A program made the position numbers and the translations under genes. Under the pieces are notes generated by a model, which worked only from the letters and a program-made list of their open reading frames with translations, had not been told where the DNA came from and searched no databases. Shown here piece by piece: positions 9,640 through 21,212 of a DNA stretch of 39,420 nucleotides. Within the stretch, counting starts at the first letter, position 1. Each line of letters starts with the position of its first letter. Source of the stretch: Amphimedon queenslandica. Lineage: Eukaryota > Porifera > Demospongiae > Haplosclerida > Niphatidae. The stretch covers positions 189,050-228,469 of the forward strand of contig NW_003546335.1 in NCBI RefSeq assembly GCF_000090795.2, given 5' to 3'.

Positions 9640-11862
9640 TCAATCAGAGTTAATAGCATTGTATTGGCGATGATTCTTCCTTCTCCTGTAGTACCAAACA
9701 CCAGCAGCTGCACTGAGAGTAACAATGACAATAACAACAATGAGACTTGCAAACCCAGTTACTAGACCGATAGCTGTAAGATAAATAAAATAATGTTTAT
9801 ACTACTGAGTAGCCTCAATAGAATTAGACTTTAGAATTATAAAAAATTGAGTCTTTGTTGCTTACTATAATGGGTCTTGTTCTCTTCATCATGGCCTGAA
9901 ACTACTGCTTCCTCCAAGGGAACATCTTCAGTGGATTGAGGATAATAAATCTTTGGTAGGCCATTATTGATGTTAACTTGGAATTGTCCGTTATTGACAA
10001 CCACTGTATCTGATGTATCCAATTGATTTACTAATTCTATATAAAAACATCACATTATGTCCAGTGTTGTTTGTCTACACATTCATGTACATAATGAACA
10101 CGGGCTAGGAATTATGTCAAAGCCTTTTATGAACTTACTGGTTCCGTCAGAGTAAGGATGGTATGTAATAGTACGAGTAAATGACTGGCCACTACCAAGA
10201 TTAGTGGTAGCAACCAGTACATTACCACGAGAGAAAGCAAAGAACTGGTCATCAACGTATCTCTCAATCTGCTGAGCATTGTAGAGCTGAGAGCCTAGGC
10301 TATTACGGAACTTTGCCATTATCGATATTGCTTTATACAGGGGATGGTCTGTGTTGTAATGCGGCCACAGTGATTCTCTGTTGTTGGGATCCTTGGGACC
10401 ATTGAAACCTTGTTCAGTACCATAATAGATTATTGGAATAGACTATGCATAAACATATTAACATTTAAATCATTTAGCATTAACTGCCTTACTTCAGCAA
10501 ATATGTTATATGCCAATGCATTCTGTAGTGTATTCCAATCAGAGTTTTGGCTTAGGAATCTAGGATTGTCGTGATTATCCAGAAATCCACCAAGAACACT
10601 TGAATCACTGAACTTCTGATTCTAAAATAATTAAAAAGGCATAAAATTATTATAAGGTCTAAAAGCACTGTAACTGTATCACTTACAGCTTGCACTCCAT
10701 CATGAATGTTTCTCATTGTCTGCTTCTGTTGAAAGGCATTGGATAGCTTATAGTACATTGGATAGCTCAAAACTGAGTTAAGTGGTCCTTGGTACTGTGA
10801 CACATAGTTAGGGTCTCCATTGAACACCTCACCAATGCTAAAAACACCAGCTGAGCCAGAATATTCACTCCAAAAATCTTTTGGAACCTATAACAAAAAA
10901 TGCATTTCATATTCAATAAATAATTTTAGTCTACCTCAGGTGTAGTGTCAATTCTGATACCATCAAATCCATACTTCTGAATAGTGCTCTGTACCCAATT
11001 CTTAAGAGTTGAACGAACAAAACTGTTACTTTGATCCAAGTCGGGCAAATTTGCTAAACGGCAAACCTCAACCTAAAAACAATACTATATAAGGTACACT
11101 GTTTTAAGAGTAAAAGGTGACTTTCAATTTATTCTATAGTACTGCTGATACAAAGTGACTGTAAAAGCTGTGATAGAGCAAGATAGCAGTACTCATTGTC
11201 TGATGTGTACTTATGCTGTTTCTATATTAGGAATGAGGATTTGACTAACCTGCTGTTGATTGGTAAAGTCCGTTATGAGACAGTAACTGTGATAATGTGA
11301 CTGGTCGTTGAATGGAACAAACTTTGCAAAATTTGACCAATCGTTGTAGTTCTGATTACCAACATGATTAGCAACACTAATGAGGTCCAAGAAGGCATAA
11401 AAAGTGAATTAAAATGCTCACAGACTTACACATCAAGCATGACCCAAATGTCTTTGCTGTGACAAGCATTAACCAGGTCCTTAAGATCTTGCTCTGTACC
11501 AAAGTTAGGATTAATTTGAGTGATGTCCTGCTGCCAGTATCCGTGATATCCACCATCTGTCTGGAGCGGTATGGGTGATATCCATATTGCATTGGCTCCT
11601 AGTCCTTGTATGTAGTCCAGTTTCTGGATGATCCCTTTAAATGTCCCGCCACAGTATGTGCTCAAATCACTGCAGGCATTGCTATCATCAGTGTCTTTAG
11701 CAAAACGGTCAGTGAGCAACTATATATAATTCTAACATAAAAACCTTATTGCATCTTGATAGATTTTACTTGATATATGACCCTGCTTTTCCATTCGCTT
11801 GCAGAGTGTCCGTAGACGGCAGTGATCAAGAAGAGAGACAGAGCAGCCAACAGCAACTTCAT
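9640..11862 (-). CDS. Fungal-type (TAKA-like) GH13 alpha-amylase with C-terminal membrane anchor, 528 aa
   Basis: Coding exons: 11862-11770, 11719-11430, 11376-11250, 11072-10935, 10887-10687, 10621-10493, 10442-10139, 10036-9866, 9773-9640; all GT-AG with exact frame joins. The enzyme hydrolyses internal alpha-1,4 bonds of starch or glycogen. The N-terminus is a signal peptide (MKLLLAALSLFLITAVYG). All four GH13 signature regions are present: DVVANHVG (I), GIRIDTTPE with nucleophile Asp212 (II), IGEVFNGD with acid/base Glu236 (III), and DNHDNPRF with Asp301 (IV). YHGYWQQDI, the LLTDRFA start, the CSDLSTYC disulphide pair and the C-domain motif NGLPKIYYP match Aspergillus alpha-amylase rather than the animal pancreatic type. 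The last exon adds a feature fungal secreted enzymes lack: a hydrophobic helix (about 486-513, IGLVTGFASLIVVIVIV) and a basic tail (RRRKNHRQYNAINSD). The enzyme is thus a type I cell-surface or lysosomal/phagosomal membrane protein. Confidence 0.95.
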
Positions 11863-11945
11863 CTTTGCAGCAATTTGCAATTGCAGAGGAGCAGACACAC
11901 CTCCAGGGAAGGAGGTGCTTCCTTCATTTGGGGTGGAGGGAAAAA
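11863..11945. promoter_or_regulatory. 83-bp head-to-head promoter between amylase and MRPL19
   Basis: The two ATGs are 83 bp apart. The interval contains a short palindromic stretch (GCAATTTGCAATTGC at about 11870) and an imperfect inverted repeat (CACCTCCAGGGAAGGAGGTG at about 11899). Both 5' UTRs and both transcription starts must lie here, unless upstream start codons are used. No TATA box is seen. Confidence 0.55.
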
Positions 11946-13000
11946 ATGATGTCTCTTGAACACATGTCGCGTCTTCTCTTCAGGCAATCAGTTTCTCTGA
12001 GATCAATGACTGCAGCCTCAATGCGTCTCATGCAGTCGAGAACAAGTAATTTATAAAATTATACGTAGTGTAAAGTAATGATATTGATTGTAGCATCATC
12101 ATGGGGATTGTATAAAATTAGTCTATATGTAATATATATATATGTATAATAATATTTTCTTTTTAATTTTTATTTAGTGTGTAATGCTAAAGATGATGTT
12201 AAATCGCAAGAGGCTTCCGAGGAGGCCCCAACGTTGAGCGAAGAACCAGCTGATCCAACTCAAAGTACAGTAACTATAAACGGCAAAGTCTGTCGGAGCC
12301 CAAAGGAAGCGAACACGAATCTCATAACTTTCCTAGAATGGTCTGACATGGAAAAACGTAAAAAAATTATCGATATCCCGTATTTTGTGGGCGGTAGCTA
12401 CCTGAGGGTTACATTTGCTGATCCAGCCTCCGCGACGGGTCGTAACTCGTTTACTGGTATCTGTATAGCAAGGTCTAATAAAGGACTCGGGTCTGTTTTT
12501 ACCTTACGCAATGTAATGCGGGGAGTGGCAGTCGAGAAAATGTTTGAATTATACTCACCAGGTCTCATTGAAATACAAGTAATGTAATGTGTCCACTGTA
12601 CAAGATGATTTATTGGCGAGAGTAATATTTGGCAAATTTGCCTGTGGAAAGTCAAATGGCGAATTTTATATTGGTAATTTTATACCGCGCCCCATTGAGC
12701 ATGCTCAGATCATGAAACAAAATGGTGGATTTTACATCGGTGATTTCTTCATTGGACCACCAATTGCCAATATTAATTCCTCTCCAATAAATCATCTTGT
12801 ACAGTGTACTGCATTATTACTTTAATATTAATAATTTATAATTATTTTAGGTACTAAAGTTAGAAAGGAGGAATAAAGCTAAGCTCTATTACCTGAGGGA
12901 GAAACCGCTCAGATACAGCAGTGTAAAGGAAAATATGACTCCTGTGGACAGTGGAGGGAAATTACTGAAATATAGAAGAGCTCGTGGTGAACCAGCATAA
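11946..13000 (+). CDS. MRPL19: Mitochondrial large-subunit ribosomal protein bL19m, 3 exons
   Basis: Exons: 11946-12045, 12178-12578, 12851-13000 (about 216 aa). It is a structural protein of the mitochondrial 39S ribosomal subunit. The bL19 core is recognisable: IPYFVGGSYLRVTF, the glycine-rich RNA-contact loop FTGICIARSNKGLGSVFTLRN, a following ELYSPGLIEIQ, and, across the exon 2/3 junction, VLKLERRNKAKLYYLRE. Upstream of about residue 40 is an Arg/Ser-rich, acid-free stretch (MSRLLFRQSVSLRSM) typical of a matrix-targeting presequence. That makes the third methionine (11964) as plausible a start as 11946. Human MRPL19 is longer (292 aa), mostly at the N-terminus. Intron 2 contains a palindromic element. 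The gene is divergent from the amylase gene. Confidence 0.92.
12594..12806. mobile_element. MITE-like palindromic element in MRPL19 intron 2
   Basis: The left arm (12594-12635, starting CACTGTACAAGATGATTTAT) and right arm (12764-12806) are reverse complements with a few mismatches and a 1-base indel. If read as TA|CAAGATG...CATCTTG|TA the element is 12601-12799 with a TA target duplication, as for Tc1/mariner-type MITEs. The 125-bp interior has two related segments (GCGAATTTTATATTGG and GTGGATTTTACATCGG) and no coding capacity. Confidence 0.75.
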
Positions 13001-13139
13001 ATATAGACTACATGTGTATATAATAATAATAACAGTACTTAAGACTGTACAGTATTGGTCATGTTAGTTTGATGTGAATTATTTCTATCAGGAATAGGGT
13101 CAAATACATAATTGTAATTTAAAATGTGATAATAATGTT

Positions 13140-13530
13140 CTCATGTTTTGTAGAAAGTTTAAGCTGAAATTTTAAAGGCCAAAACCTCTATTTTGTCAAA
13201 AATGACTGGGAGAGAATTTTTTATTTTTATAATTTTCTCTGATGCATATACATGTTCTTATGTTGTTTCTAAATTTTGAGCTGATTCTGACCAAAATTGG
13301 ATTTTTTATGAATTTTCAAAGTTGCTCTAAAATCGGGCCAAAGTCCCTGTACTATAGTACAGTGTCTTTGACCAAATTTTGTCCAAATTGGCTAGGTGAA
13401 AATTCTTCATTTTTATAATTTTCTCTGATACATATACATGTTCTTATTTTGTTTCTAAATTTTGAGCTGATTCTGACCAAAATTGAATTTTTTACAAATT
13501 TTGAAATTTGCTAAAAAACGGGACCTATTA
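13140..13530. repeat. Tandem 185-bp palindrome-bearing repeat, copy B (downstream of MRPL19)
   Basis: About two units of the same family as at 3.5-4.0 and 27.2-27.7 kb. The core palindrome at 13345 (CCCTGTACTATAGTACAGTG) has one altered arm base. The next unit breaks off at about 13530, just where its core would be expected (AAACGGGACC...). It lies between MRPL19 and the STK40 3' end. The rest of 13001-13769 is 3' UTR and AT-rich spacer in which I see no gene. Confidence 0.85.
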
Positions 13531-13769
13531 TATTATATATGAGTATAAGCACTACGCAACTTGTACTTGTGACAATGACAGTAACATTTCAGAATCAAAA
13601 TAATGCTTTTTCTGATTTAAAAAAAATAGGATAAGAACTAATAATATCAGCTACACATTATTGTATAATTTGTGTTGTTTTGAGTACAAAAATGATGAGA
13701 TATCAAAAAAATAAATAGACAAAAAAGAGAGAGAGAGGGAGGGAGTGTGTGCAAGGATCGTGACACCAT

Positions 13770-16700
13770 TCAGTGAATAGATGATCTGGAGCGACTGAAC
13801 TGCGACTGCTGCTGTTGTCCACTTCCTTCTCCTATTCTGAATCTCCCTGCAGTTTCTAAGTTCTGGAGTATCTCTCGCTCACTGTCTCTCGGCTCGTGTG
13901 ACCTCCGTCTCACTCTAGGCCCTTCAGTCCCGACCACTCCAAAGGTCTGAGAATAAGAGTTCCGTCTGTTACGAATAACATACTCTTGAGTAGCGGCCAT
14001 GGAGCCAAGGCTCCGCCTACCATGAGTCATGACAGGGACAGGAGCTGATGTTAGCATTCGTCTCAGCCAATGGTTACTGGAGGGATCTCCCTCAGAGAAA
14101 CTGTGTCTATGGTGAGAGGCAGCGGAGTGTGGATGAAGGTGCTGCTGGTAGTTATGGAGGTGAGTGGGAGGCATGTCGAGAGGGGCAGGGTTAGTTTCGG
14201 GTGGTTGATGATGAAATAAGGCAAGAGGTAAGCTCTGAGAGGAGGAGGGGGGAGAGATCCTGTGCAAGAAAGGATTAGTGAACTGGGAGGAAGGAGGGGG
14301 AGGAGGAGGGAGAGAGGAAGGAGTGTTATCAGGATATATGAAGAGAGGAGGAGTGTGGGGTGACATTGGGCTCAGTGTGGTGGGTGAGGACGACAACCAA
14401 CTAGCCAGTCCTGATGGACTAACCCGCTCAACAGGTATGGGCATTTGTGGAGTCGCTTGATGGTCCATAGTGAAGTGAAGTCTTGGGGCTGACATCTCAG
14501 TAACGTTAACTTGATGAGTACTGCTGTAATCGTCTTGATCTGGTACAAGGAACTCGCTCGCTGGAGATGATACTATCTCAGGTACAATCTGTACTGGCTC
14601 ACGTGTTAATGTAAATGATCTATAAACAAAATAAAAAAATAATAAAGGTTTCAGCTATCAATACTAACATTTAATTACTAACACTAGTTTTTGTTATTGC
14701 ACCAATATGGCTGTAATAATGATGATGGTAATAATTAATTAATAATGCATAACTAATACAGATTAATAATGAATTGAAAGCGTTAGAAGTTGAAGTTCAT
14801 TGCCTGCGTACAATAACAAATCCTAATTACAATAACAACAATAATAAAAACAATAGGCATCTGTTTATGACAAAATATTTGCAAAGGAAAGTCTGTTAAA
14901 TATTTTACCAGGAATTGAACGGAAATAGCTAAAGCTGTTATCGTCTTTCAAAACATGCTAGGCAGAGGATGTGGTAAATTTATGAAATATGCACAAAAAA
15001 GTGAATTAAACATTCACACAATACAGACACTACACAGACTAACCAGAATGGAATATTTCAAGAGGGAAATCACACGCTCCCTTATCAAATTATGAGTATA
15101 AATACAGTCAATGTACATAAACCAGCACACATGCCACATTCACACACAAAACAATATTGGGAGACTAATATATGCACGCATTACTCATGGTGTGGTTACA
15201 TCACTCCATAATTGTTTCCCACTCAAAATATTTGTGGTAGGACTGCTTGTAACGTGTACATACTCGCAGCCAAATGAGATTACAATAAATAATTAATACA
15301 AAAATGACAGGAAATTGAACAAACAATATAAAGGAGACATGTAAAGAGATGAAGACAAACAGGATCCCACTGTTAGATCTAGAGGGATAAAAGGAAACTT
15401 TTGGTCCCCCATATTTGGTCCAAGTCTCCTGAAATCTACTATTTTGAGCTTCATATTTAGCCTAGATCTCTTAAAGGCTCCCATTTTTAGTTAGATCAGT
15501 CTCCCAAAATTAATTTCAACATGTGGATCTAAGAATGAGCATATCTTCATTTAATGTAGCATGAGTGGAGGATGAAGCTGTCTCTGGCTTACTAAAATGT
15601 AATTATTTGATTCAGTATGAGTACGTGTAGCATATCATGATATCAAAGCGTATAACAACAATAACAACCATGAAGACACACTTGGAATGACAAACAATAC
15701 CAAATGGAGCCATAACAAGTCTTGTTGCTATTAACTAATCCTTAATTAAAGAAAACCATCAGTCCTCATACTGTAAATATTAGTGATAAATAAATCCTTA
15801 CACAATCATTGACACATTTCAAGTATAAAAAATACATTGTACAACAAAAAGCTAAACAATAGTACCACCATTGTTATAGGAACAGTGCACACACACACAC
15901 ACACACACAAGATGGAGTATGGAGTACTTACATTCTTGATAGGATACTTTGAGTTGTTTCAGCAGCAGCAAGTGCTGTTAGCCTCTTCCTCTGATCCAAT
16001 TCCATGAGTTCCTTTAATAAATACTGTGTCTCAATCGAAATCACTAGATCCCTAAATAATGCACATAAATATGTATTATCATCATCATTTTATTATTATC
16101 ATTGTATGTTAGAAGGGAAGGGCGTGGTACATGTAAAACATGGCTGCCACATACTGTACATGTATTCAAAATAAGTAGAATGATGGTATAATATTAAAAA
16201 ACTAACAATAAAAGAAATAATTATATAAAAAAGGTAAAGGACAAAAAAGATATTTTAAAAAATAATTACCTCGGAAGGACAAACTTTCCGCTTTTAATCT
16301 TTCTAAATAGTTCCTGTGGTATGTCATCGTAGTAAGGAAACTGTCCTGATATCATCGTGTACAGGAGGACTCCCAATGACCACATGTCACTAGGCATGCC
16401 ATAATAAGGCTCACCTGCCAAGGAAAATGGGTATGGTTACCGTAGTGATGCCATGTTTCCATAGCATTTGTTATCATAATACACAATATTGAGGGTTGTT
16501 GCTAGGAGGGTATGAAAATTAATTTAAAAATGCTTTCATGTGTGCCATACATGTGCTAACCCAGCTACAATATAGTCTTCTCTAATAATGATGATAGTAA
16601 TAATATAATATGAGGGTAAAGTGTCAGATACGGACACACTGCCCACATCACGGGCACTGCCAAAGGGTGTATTTAAAGGTTGAGGTAAGACTTAGCTGTG

Positions 16701-16787
16701 TCTGGAGTTGCACACAGAGTCATGGACATAATGTCACCAACTGGTAAACAATAGAGGCTTGTTTGTATACATAATTACTTGTATTAT

Positions 16788-16830
<43 letters not shown>

Positions 16831-19628
16831 TGTGTATGAAATAAAGAGAAAAGCTTGTATTTACCACTGATCACATCAGGACTGACATATGCCAAGCTCC
16901 CTCTTTGATCAGACAGTAGATCATCCTCATGTACCAAATGCTTTCCAAGAGCAAAGTTAGTTAAAAAGACTTGTTGTGTTCTGTACACAAGAAAATGGAA
17001 ACACATTAATACAAGTGCAAGTTTACCAACCACCCTCTATCAATTTGTATAGCGTACCTCTTGTTAATGACAACGTTAGCCAGTTTAAGATCCCTGTGTA
17101 CTATCTTTTTCTAAATTTATAAAAAGAATAGGAAGTGAAAAGAAAGAGAGATAGAGAGAGAGGGGGGGAAGGCAAAGAGAGAAGAGAGAGAGAGAGAGAG
17201 GGGGGAAGAATGGAGGAGAGAGGGAGAGAGAGAAGGAAGAAGAGTGGAGGAGAAAGGAAGGGAGAGAGAAGAAAGGGAGCACAGATGAATTACAATGAAA
17301 AAGGAAACTACATTCAGACACAACAGATACAGACAGAGGGGACATACCGTGACTCATCATAGAAATACATTCTCTGTTACTATCACAACTACCCATACAC
17401 ACTGTACTACCTTATACACACATTTTTATAATTATTATTTCACGATGCTGTTACTCCATGCATTATACTAGCGACTGTCTGCATGTTTAAACTTTTAAGT
17501 CACACTAAAATTGCATACTCTGCATTACTCCTTCACAGGCATCCTCTATTCAATACAATGTATCTCCTCCATCAATACATGAAATATATCCCATCATTAT
17601 TATACCGTGTACTGTATGATCTAACATCATATCCACTCACCCGTTCACATTGCCATTAAAAAATGTACAACAAAACTTTCCCTGGTAAATATACAGTGCA
17701 TTATTATACAGTATTGGCTCCAGCATCCCATGATTTGTATCTCAAATCAAAATGTCATATCCTACATCATTATATCATTACTATTTACTGCCAACACTTC
17801 ATCATTACCAACCTTCCATATACACACACGATAGGGCCTATTCTGCAATCACCTTGCATCTATTACATTGCATTGTTGCTTCTCCTAATCAGAATTATGC
17901 TGCTTTATAAGGCATCACAGGAACCAAGGGTTCCATTTAATGTTTTTACTGTCATCATCCATGCCAAAACAATTAACAATAACTGAACCGATTCTCGTGT
18001 GGTGGCAGTAGTACATGTACATGATCCATTGGGTCTACAAAAACTGGTTCACATTTACACCAGAAATGGGATAGGGGAAGGTCTAACTGCAAAGGAAAGC
18101 TTGCACATTGTGAGTTCTGAGTAGCACTCGCATTATAAGAAATTTTGCATTAGCCGTTTACATTAATGATTCTTAATAAGTGTGTTGGGATTATTACTAG
18201 TAATACTGTATTACCAGGTAATGCTTTATCATCAGTACCTTGTGTATTTCTTTGACTATACAGACTAATTGATAGAAGAGTTGAAGTGCCTCCCGTTCAG
18301 GCAGTCTCCTCTCTTTAATGATATACTGCTGAAGATTAACAAAATCCTGTGAACAAAAACAATATGATATTGGATAATCAATACGGAAAACAAGTATTAA
18401 GTTATATATGGACAGACTTTAAATGGTCAAATTACAAAGACATTTTAATGACATAATAATAATAATATATGATATATGTGGCATACTTTGTATTGGTCAG
18501 TTGATCCATACTCGTGTTGATAAAGGCAATCCAGTACAAGGATGATATTGTTACCTTCCCTGTACAGCCCGTGCTGCTGTATGATTCCTATTTGATCTTG
18601 TAATAATGAGAGAATGGAGTGCTCATTGTGTATGAGGGACTTCCCTTGACTATCTTCAGGACTGTTACCTAGAGAGAGAGAGAGGGGGGGGAGAGAGAGA
18701 CAAAGAGAGAGAGAGGGGGGAAGAGAGAGACAGAGAGAATCAATGCTATTTGTAAGAAGCTTATGTGTAATTTCTCTTTCACTACAATTAGATCTCTACA
18801 TTATTATCCTGCACTCTAGGATATAATAAGCTTAGCTCCTAATATTGTATTATTAAGATAATGATTATTAAACCTGGATGAGTCACCACATAAAAGAGAA
18901 CATATAGAAGTAGGAAACTATTAACAAGCTCCCCTTTGAAGACAAAGCACAATTAACCAGTGGCTTTTCCCCAATACTTTTGTGGCTGTCTCCACCACAG
19001 GAGACAGGAACTCTAGACCAGAGTTAGGGAAATGTTGCTTTAACCTTAAAACTTCATCACAGAAAAGGTTGATAAACCCTAAACAATAATGCTATTGGTA
19101 GGATTGACCTTCCTTGCATTGTAACCATTGGTAGAGTATCAGTTCATGTAATACAAATAATTTCTTTTCCTCCAATGTCAACCCACAATTTCATGTTCCA
19201 TGATACACACCTTGCATCCCACACTAACCAAAAAACACACACACACAATACAAACGTATACAGTACAAATTATTGCTGGCTTTACTATGCATCATTACAT
19301 AACCAATTCAAGAGGACACAAAGCTAGTGAAAAAGAAAACTTGAAAGCCACGCCTAAACAACTCAAAGGTGTCATAAAATATCAATTTCTTGTGCGTGAC
19401 AAAGCATAAGTAATGTTGCATAACATATTGAAATCACAGAGCCTACAAAGAAGATGCTGTAGTTAGATAATAATGCAATCATTCAGACACTGACATTCAA
19501 TCAGTGAGTCATTCATACACAACAAAAATAAAGAGCAACAACAAGGAAGCAACAATCACATCCTATAATACAACAGTGCCACTGGCCATTAGTGACTCAC
19601 ACACACACACAGACACACACATATACAG

Positions 19629-19659
<31 letters not shown>

Positions 19660-20582
19660 TATACACACACACAGACACACACACACACACACAAACACAT
19701 CAACACAGACACATCAACAGTGTAATTTCATTACTAGCTAGCTGCCAGTCACTTCTGACTGTCAATAATACAAGAATGAAGATATTCCTTTGCAATACCA
19801 TCAATGGAATACTGTATAGCATGACCTAACTCCACGTAGTCAGTCAGTAATTAGTATCAGTACATTCATACATTCATATTATACATATGTCAGCAAGTGA
19901 TCAATGGGTATAGATGAACACACATACATACACACACTTATTATGTATACATCAGCAATGTTAACATTATACATAATGCACACACAGGTGCTTTTGTGCA
20001 TACACACAATTATACATCTAGATACAGCACATAAGCATCAATACTGTTAATACATTATATACACAAACTAGCGAATCAGTAACTATATCATCATCATGTA
20101 GATCTATTGTTCCACACACCATCACATTCAATGTCTAACAATACTTTCAATTTATCAGCTTCACCATACACTATGTACAACAATAGCCGCCTTTTATACA
20201 TGCATACCAACTACATGTACATGTGCATACCTCCAGGTGAGAGTGAGAGTATCTTCATGGTAACAAACTCGTCTCCATCGGTCTTCTTAGCAATATATTC
20301 ACTGACACTCTTTACTGGGCTTGGACTCACTGTGTTAAGTCTGGGCCCGATATAATACTCGCCCGATTGGAGACCGTTTGTCAAGTGAAGCAAGTGGCCA
20401 AAAGGGGAGGATGATCGCCTTCTCTCTCGTCCACCATTAGTGGGTGCTTCTGTCTCGATGATAGCTGGTGTCGTGATGCTAGTTCCACTAGAGGCCATTG
20501 CTGTCTTCCATTTAAGAAGGTTGTTGTAATAGTCTTTTCTCTTTCCACTGGTTTTACTGCTACTGTTGTAGACTGAAGACAT
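13770..20582 (-). CDS. STK40: STK40 (SgK495)-type pseudokinase, 8 coding exons, about 641 aa
   Basis: Exons: 20582(20624)-20231, 18668-18487, 18346-18239, 17110-17058, 16980-16865, 16414-16270, 16051-15932, 14619-13770; all joins keep frame. In mammals STK40 is a pseudokinase adaptor that binds the E3 ligase COP1. The N-lobe GPRLNTVSPSPVKSV and EFVTMKILSLS, then IHNEHSILSLL, NLQQYIIKERRLPERE, IVHRDLKLANVVINKR, VFLTNFALGKHL (TNF replaces the DFG motif, as in human STK40), RGSLAYVSPDVISG and GEPYYGMPSDMWSLGV...IPQELFRKI are diagnostic. The last exon begins with VQIVPEI (14594-14574), equivalent to the COP1-binding VVPDI of human STK40, then continues in a Pro/Ser/His/Gln-rich disordered tail of over 200 residues, absent from the 435-aa human protein. 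The start is the first ATG of its exon; an in-frame ATG at 20498 is an alternative, and the exon runs upstream to an acceptor at 20625, so a 5' UTR exon precedes it. Confidence 0.93.
14574..14594 (-). other. COP1-binding VP motif in STK40 tail
   Basis: The codons read VQIVPEI immediately after the pseudokinase domain. TRIB1 uses DQIVPEY and human STK40 QVVPDI at the equivalent place to dock the COP1 WD40 domain. A second VP-acid element, EFLVPD, follows nine residues later (14555-14538). The match is sequence-level only. Confidence 0.7.
14620..15931 (-). other. STK40 intron 7 (1.3 kb), no gene seen
   Basis: AT-rich sequence with short ACA/ATA-rich stretches and a (CA)n run at about 15890-15909. 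Several short open frames exist on both strands, but none shows codon structure or family resemblance. Confidence 0.6.
16788..16828. repeat. (GA)n microsatellite in STK40 intron 5
   Basis: A run of about twenty GA dinucleotides (about 16789-16827). Further purine-rich GA/GGGA tracts in STK40 introns lie at about 17140-17280 and 18671-18740. The last gives the pyrimidine tract of the acceptor in front of exon 2 (18668). Confidence 0.85.
17111..18238 (-). other. STK40 intron 3 (1.1 kb), no gene seen
   Basis: Starts with a long GA-rich tract (about 17140-17280), followed by unremarkable AT-rich DNA. A 107-codon plus-strand frame at 17663-17986 has no recognisable motifs and crosses microsatellite-like sequence, so I treat it as chance. 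Confidence 0.6.
18669..20230 (-). repeat. STK40 intron 1 (1.6 kb) with (CA)n tract
   Basis: Contains a long, interrupted CA/CACAGA microsatellite at about 19598-19700, several ACACAC stretches near 19235 and 19920-20000, and dispersed TACATGTA palindromes. The frame encoding HTHTHTDTHI-type peptide at 19504-19725 is simply translated microsatellite. No gene is seen. Confidence 0.7.
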
Positions 20583-21212
20583 GTACACTCCTCTGTTGTG
20601 CCTGAAGTCAATCAGGGGACCGTTCTAAAGGGAAAAAGAACATTAATACTGCAAAAGCAGGCGATTCCACACATTATGCACACTAAAGAGTGGATGGGTC
20701 AATATTGTACCGTACAAAAGATGAACTGGTTGTCTGAAAGCATTTACAACGCAGCAAACAGCCAAGCGTGAGGACAATACTACAAAGCGTGAGCTCTAAG
20801 CAGACACTAGAGGCTATCAGTAATGACGCTTGATCTCTTGGGCTAGTCTTTTAAACACGATAGCAGTAGGAGAGGAGCATCAATGCTCAATGCCGGCCCT
20901 CTACCGGGTGTTATATCACCAGTAAAGAATGCAGATTTACCGGTAAAAGAGGTAATTGATTAGCTATCCTTGTACCTTCAAAATGAAACAGGTGGCTCTG
21001 CCGGGATACTCCTAGCCAAAGAGAGAGGGGCAACTCCAATGGCCCAGAATCAAACTCTGGCCAACTTTTGTTGAGGGAGTAGGAGGAGCCGGAGAGTTGT
21101 TAGGGCGGAGCTAGCTTTTGATGAGATTATTCAAAATTATGCATGTTGCTCATCATGATTATTTTAACACAAAAAATAATTACCAGTTCATAATTATGCT
21201 ACAAAACTATCA
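20583..21212 (-). promoter_or_regulatory. STK40 5' region between PNISR stop and STK40 start
   Basis: An acceptor (CTTTAG) at 20625-20630 precedes the coding exon. A plausible 5' UTR donor (GAAG|GTACAAGG, minus strand) lies at about 20966-20973. The promoter should lie at about 21000-21110, a locally GC-richer stretch. The PNISR 3' UTR must also fit here, so the two same-strand genes are packed within 630 bp. Confidence 0.4.

Noticed and set aside
9640-11862. Recent fungal contamination or recent horizontal transfer as the source of the amylase
   Set aside because: The gene has eight introns of the local type, a TM exon, and sits 83-100 bp from animal genes on both sides. A recent transfer or contaminant is not supported; an ancient origin remains open.
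14278-14460. Gly/Glu-rich plus-strand frame opposite the STK40 tail
   Set aside because: It is the complement of proline-rich codons in the STK40 last exon.
19504-19725. 73-codon frame encoding His/Thr repeats
   Set aside because: It is a translated (CA)n microsatellite within an STK40 intron.
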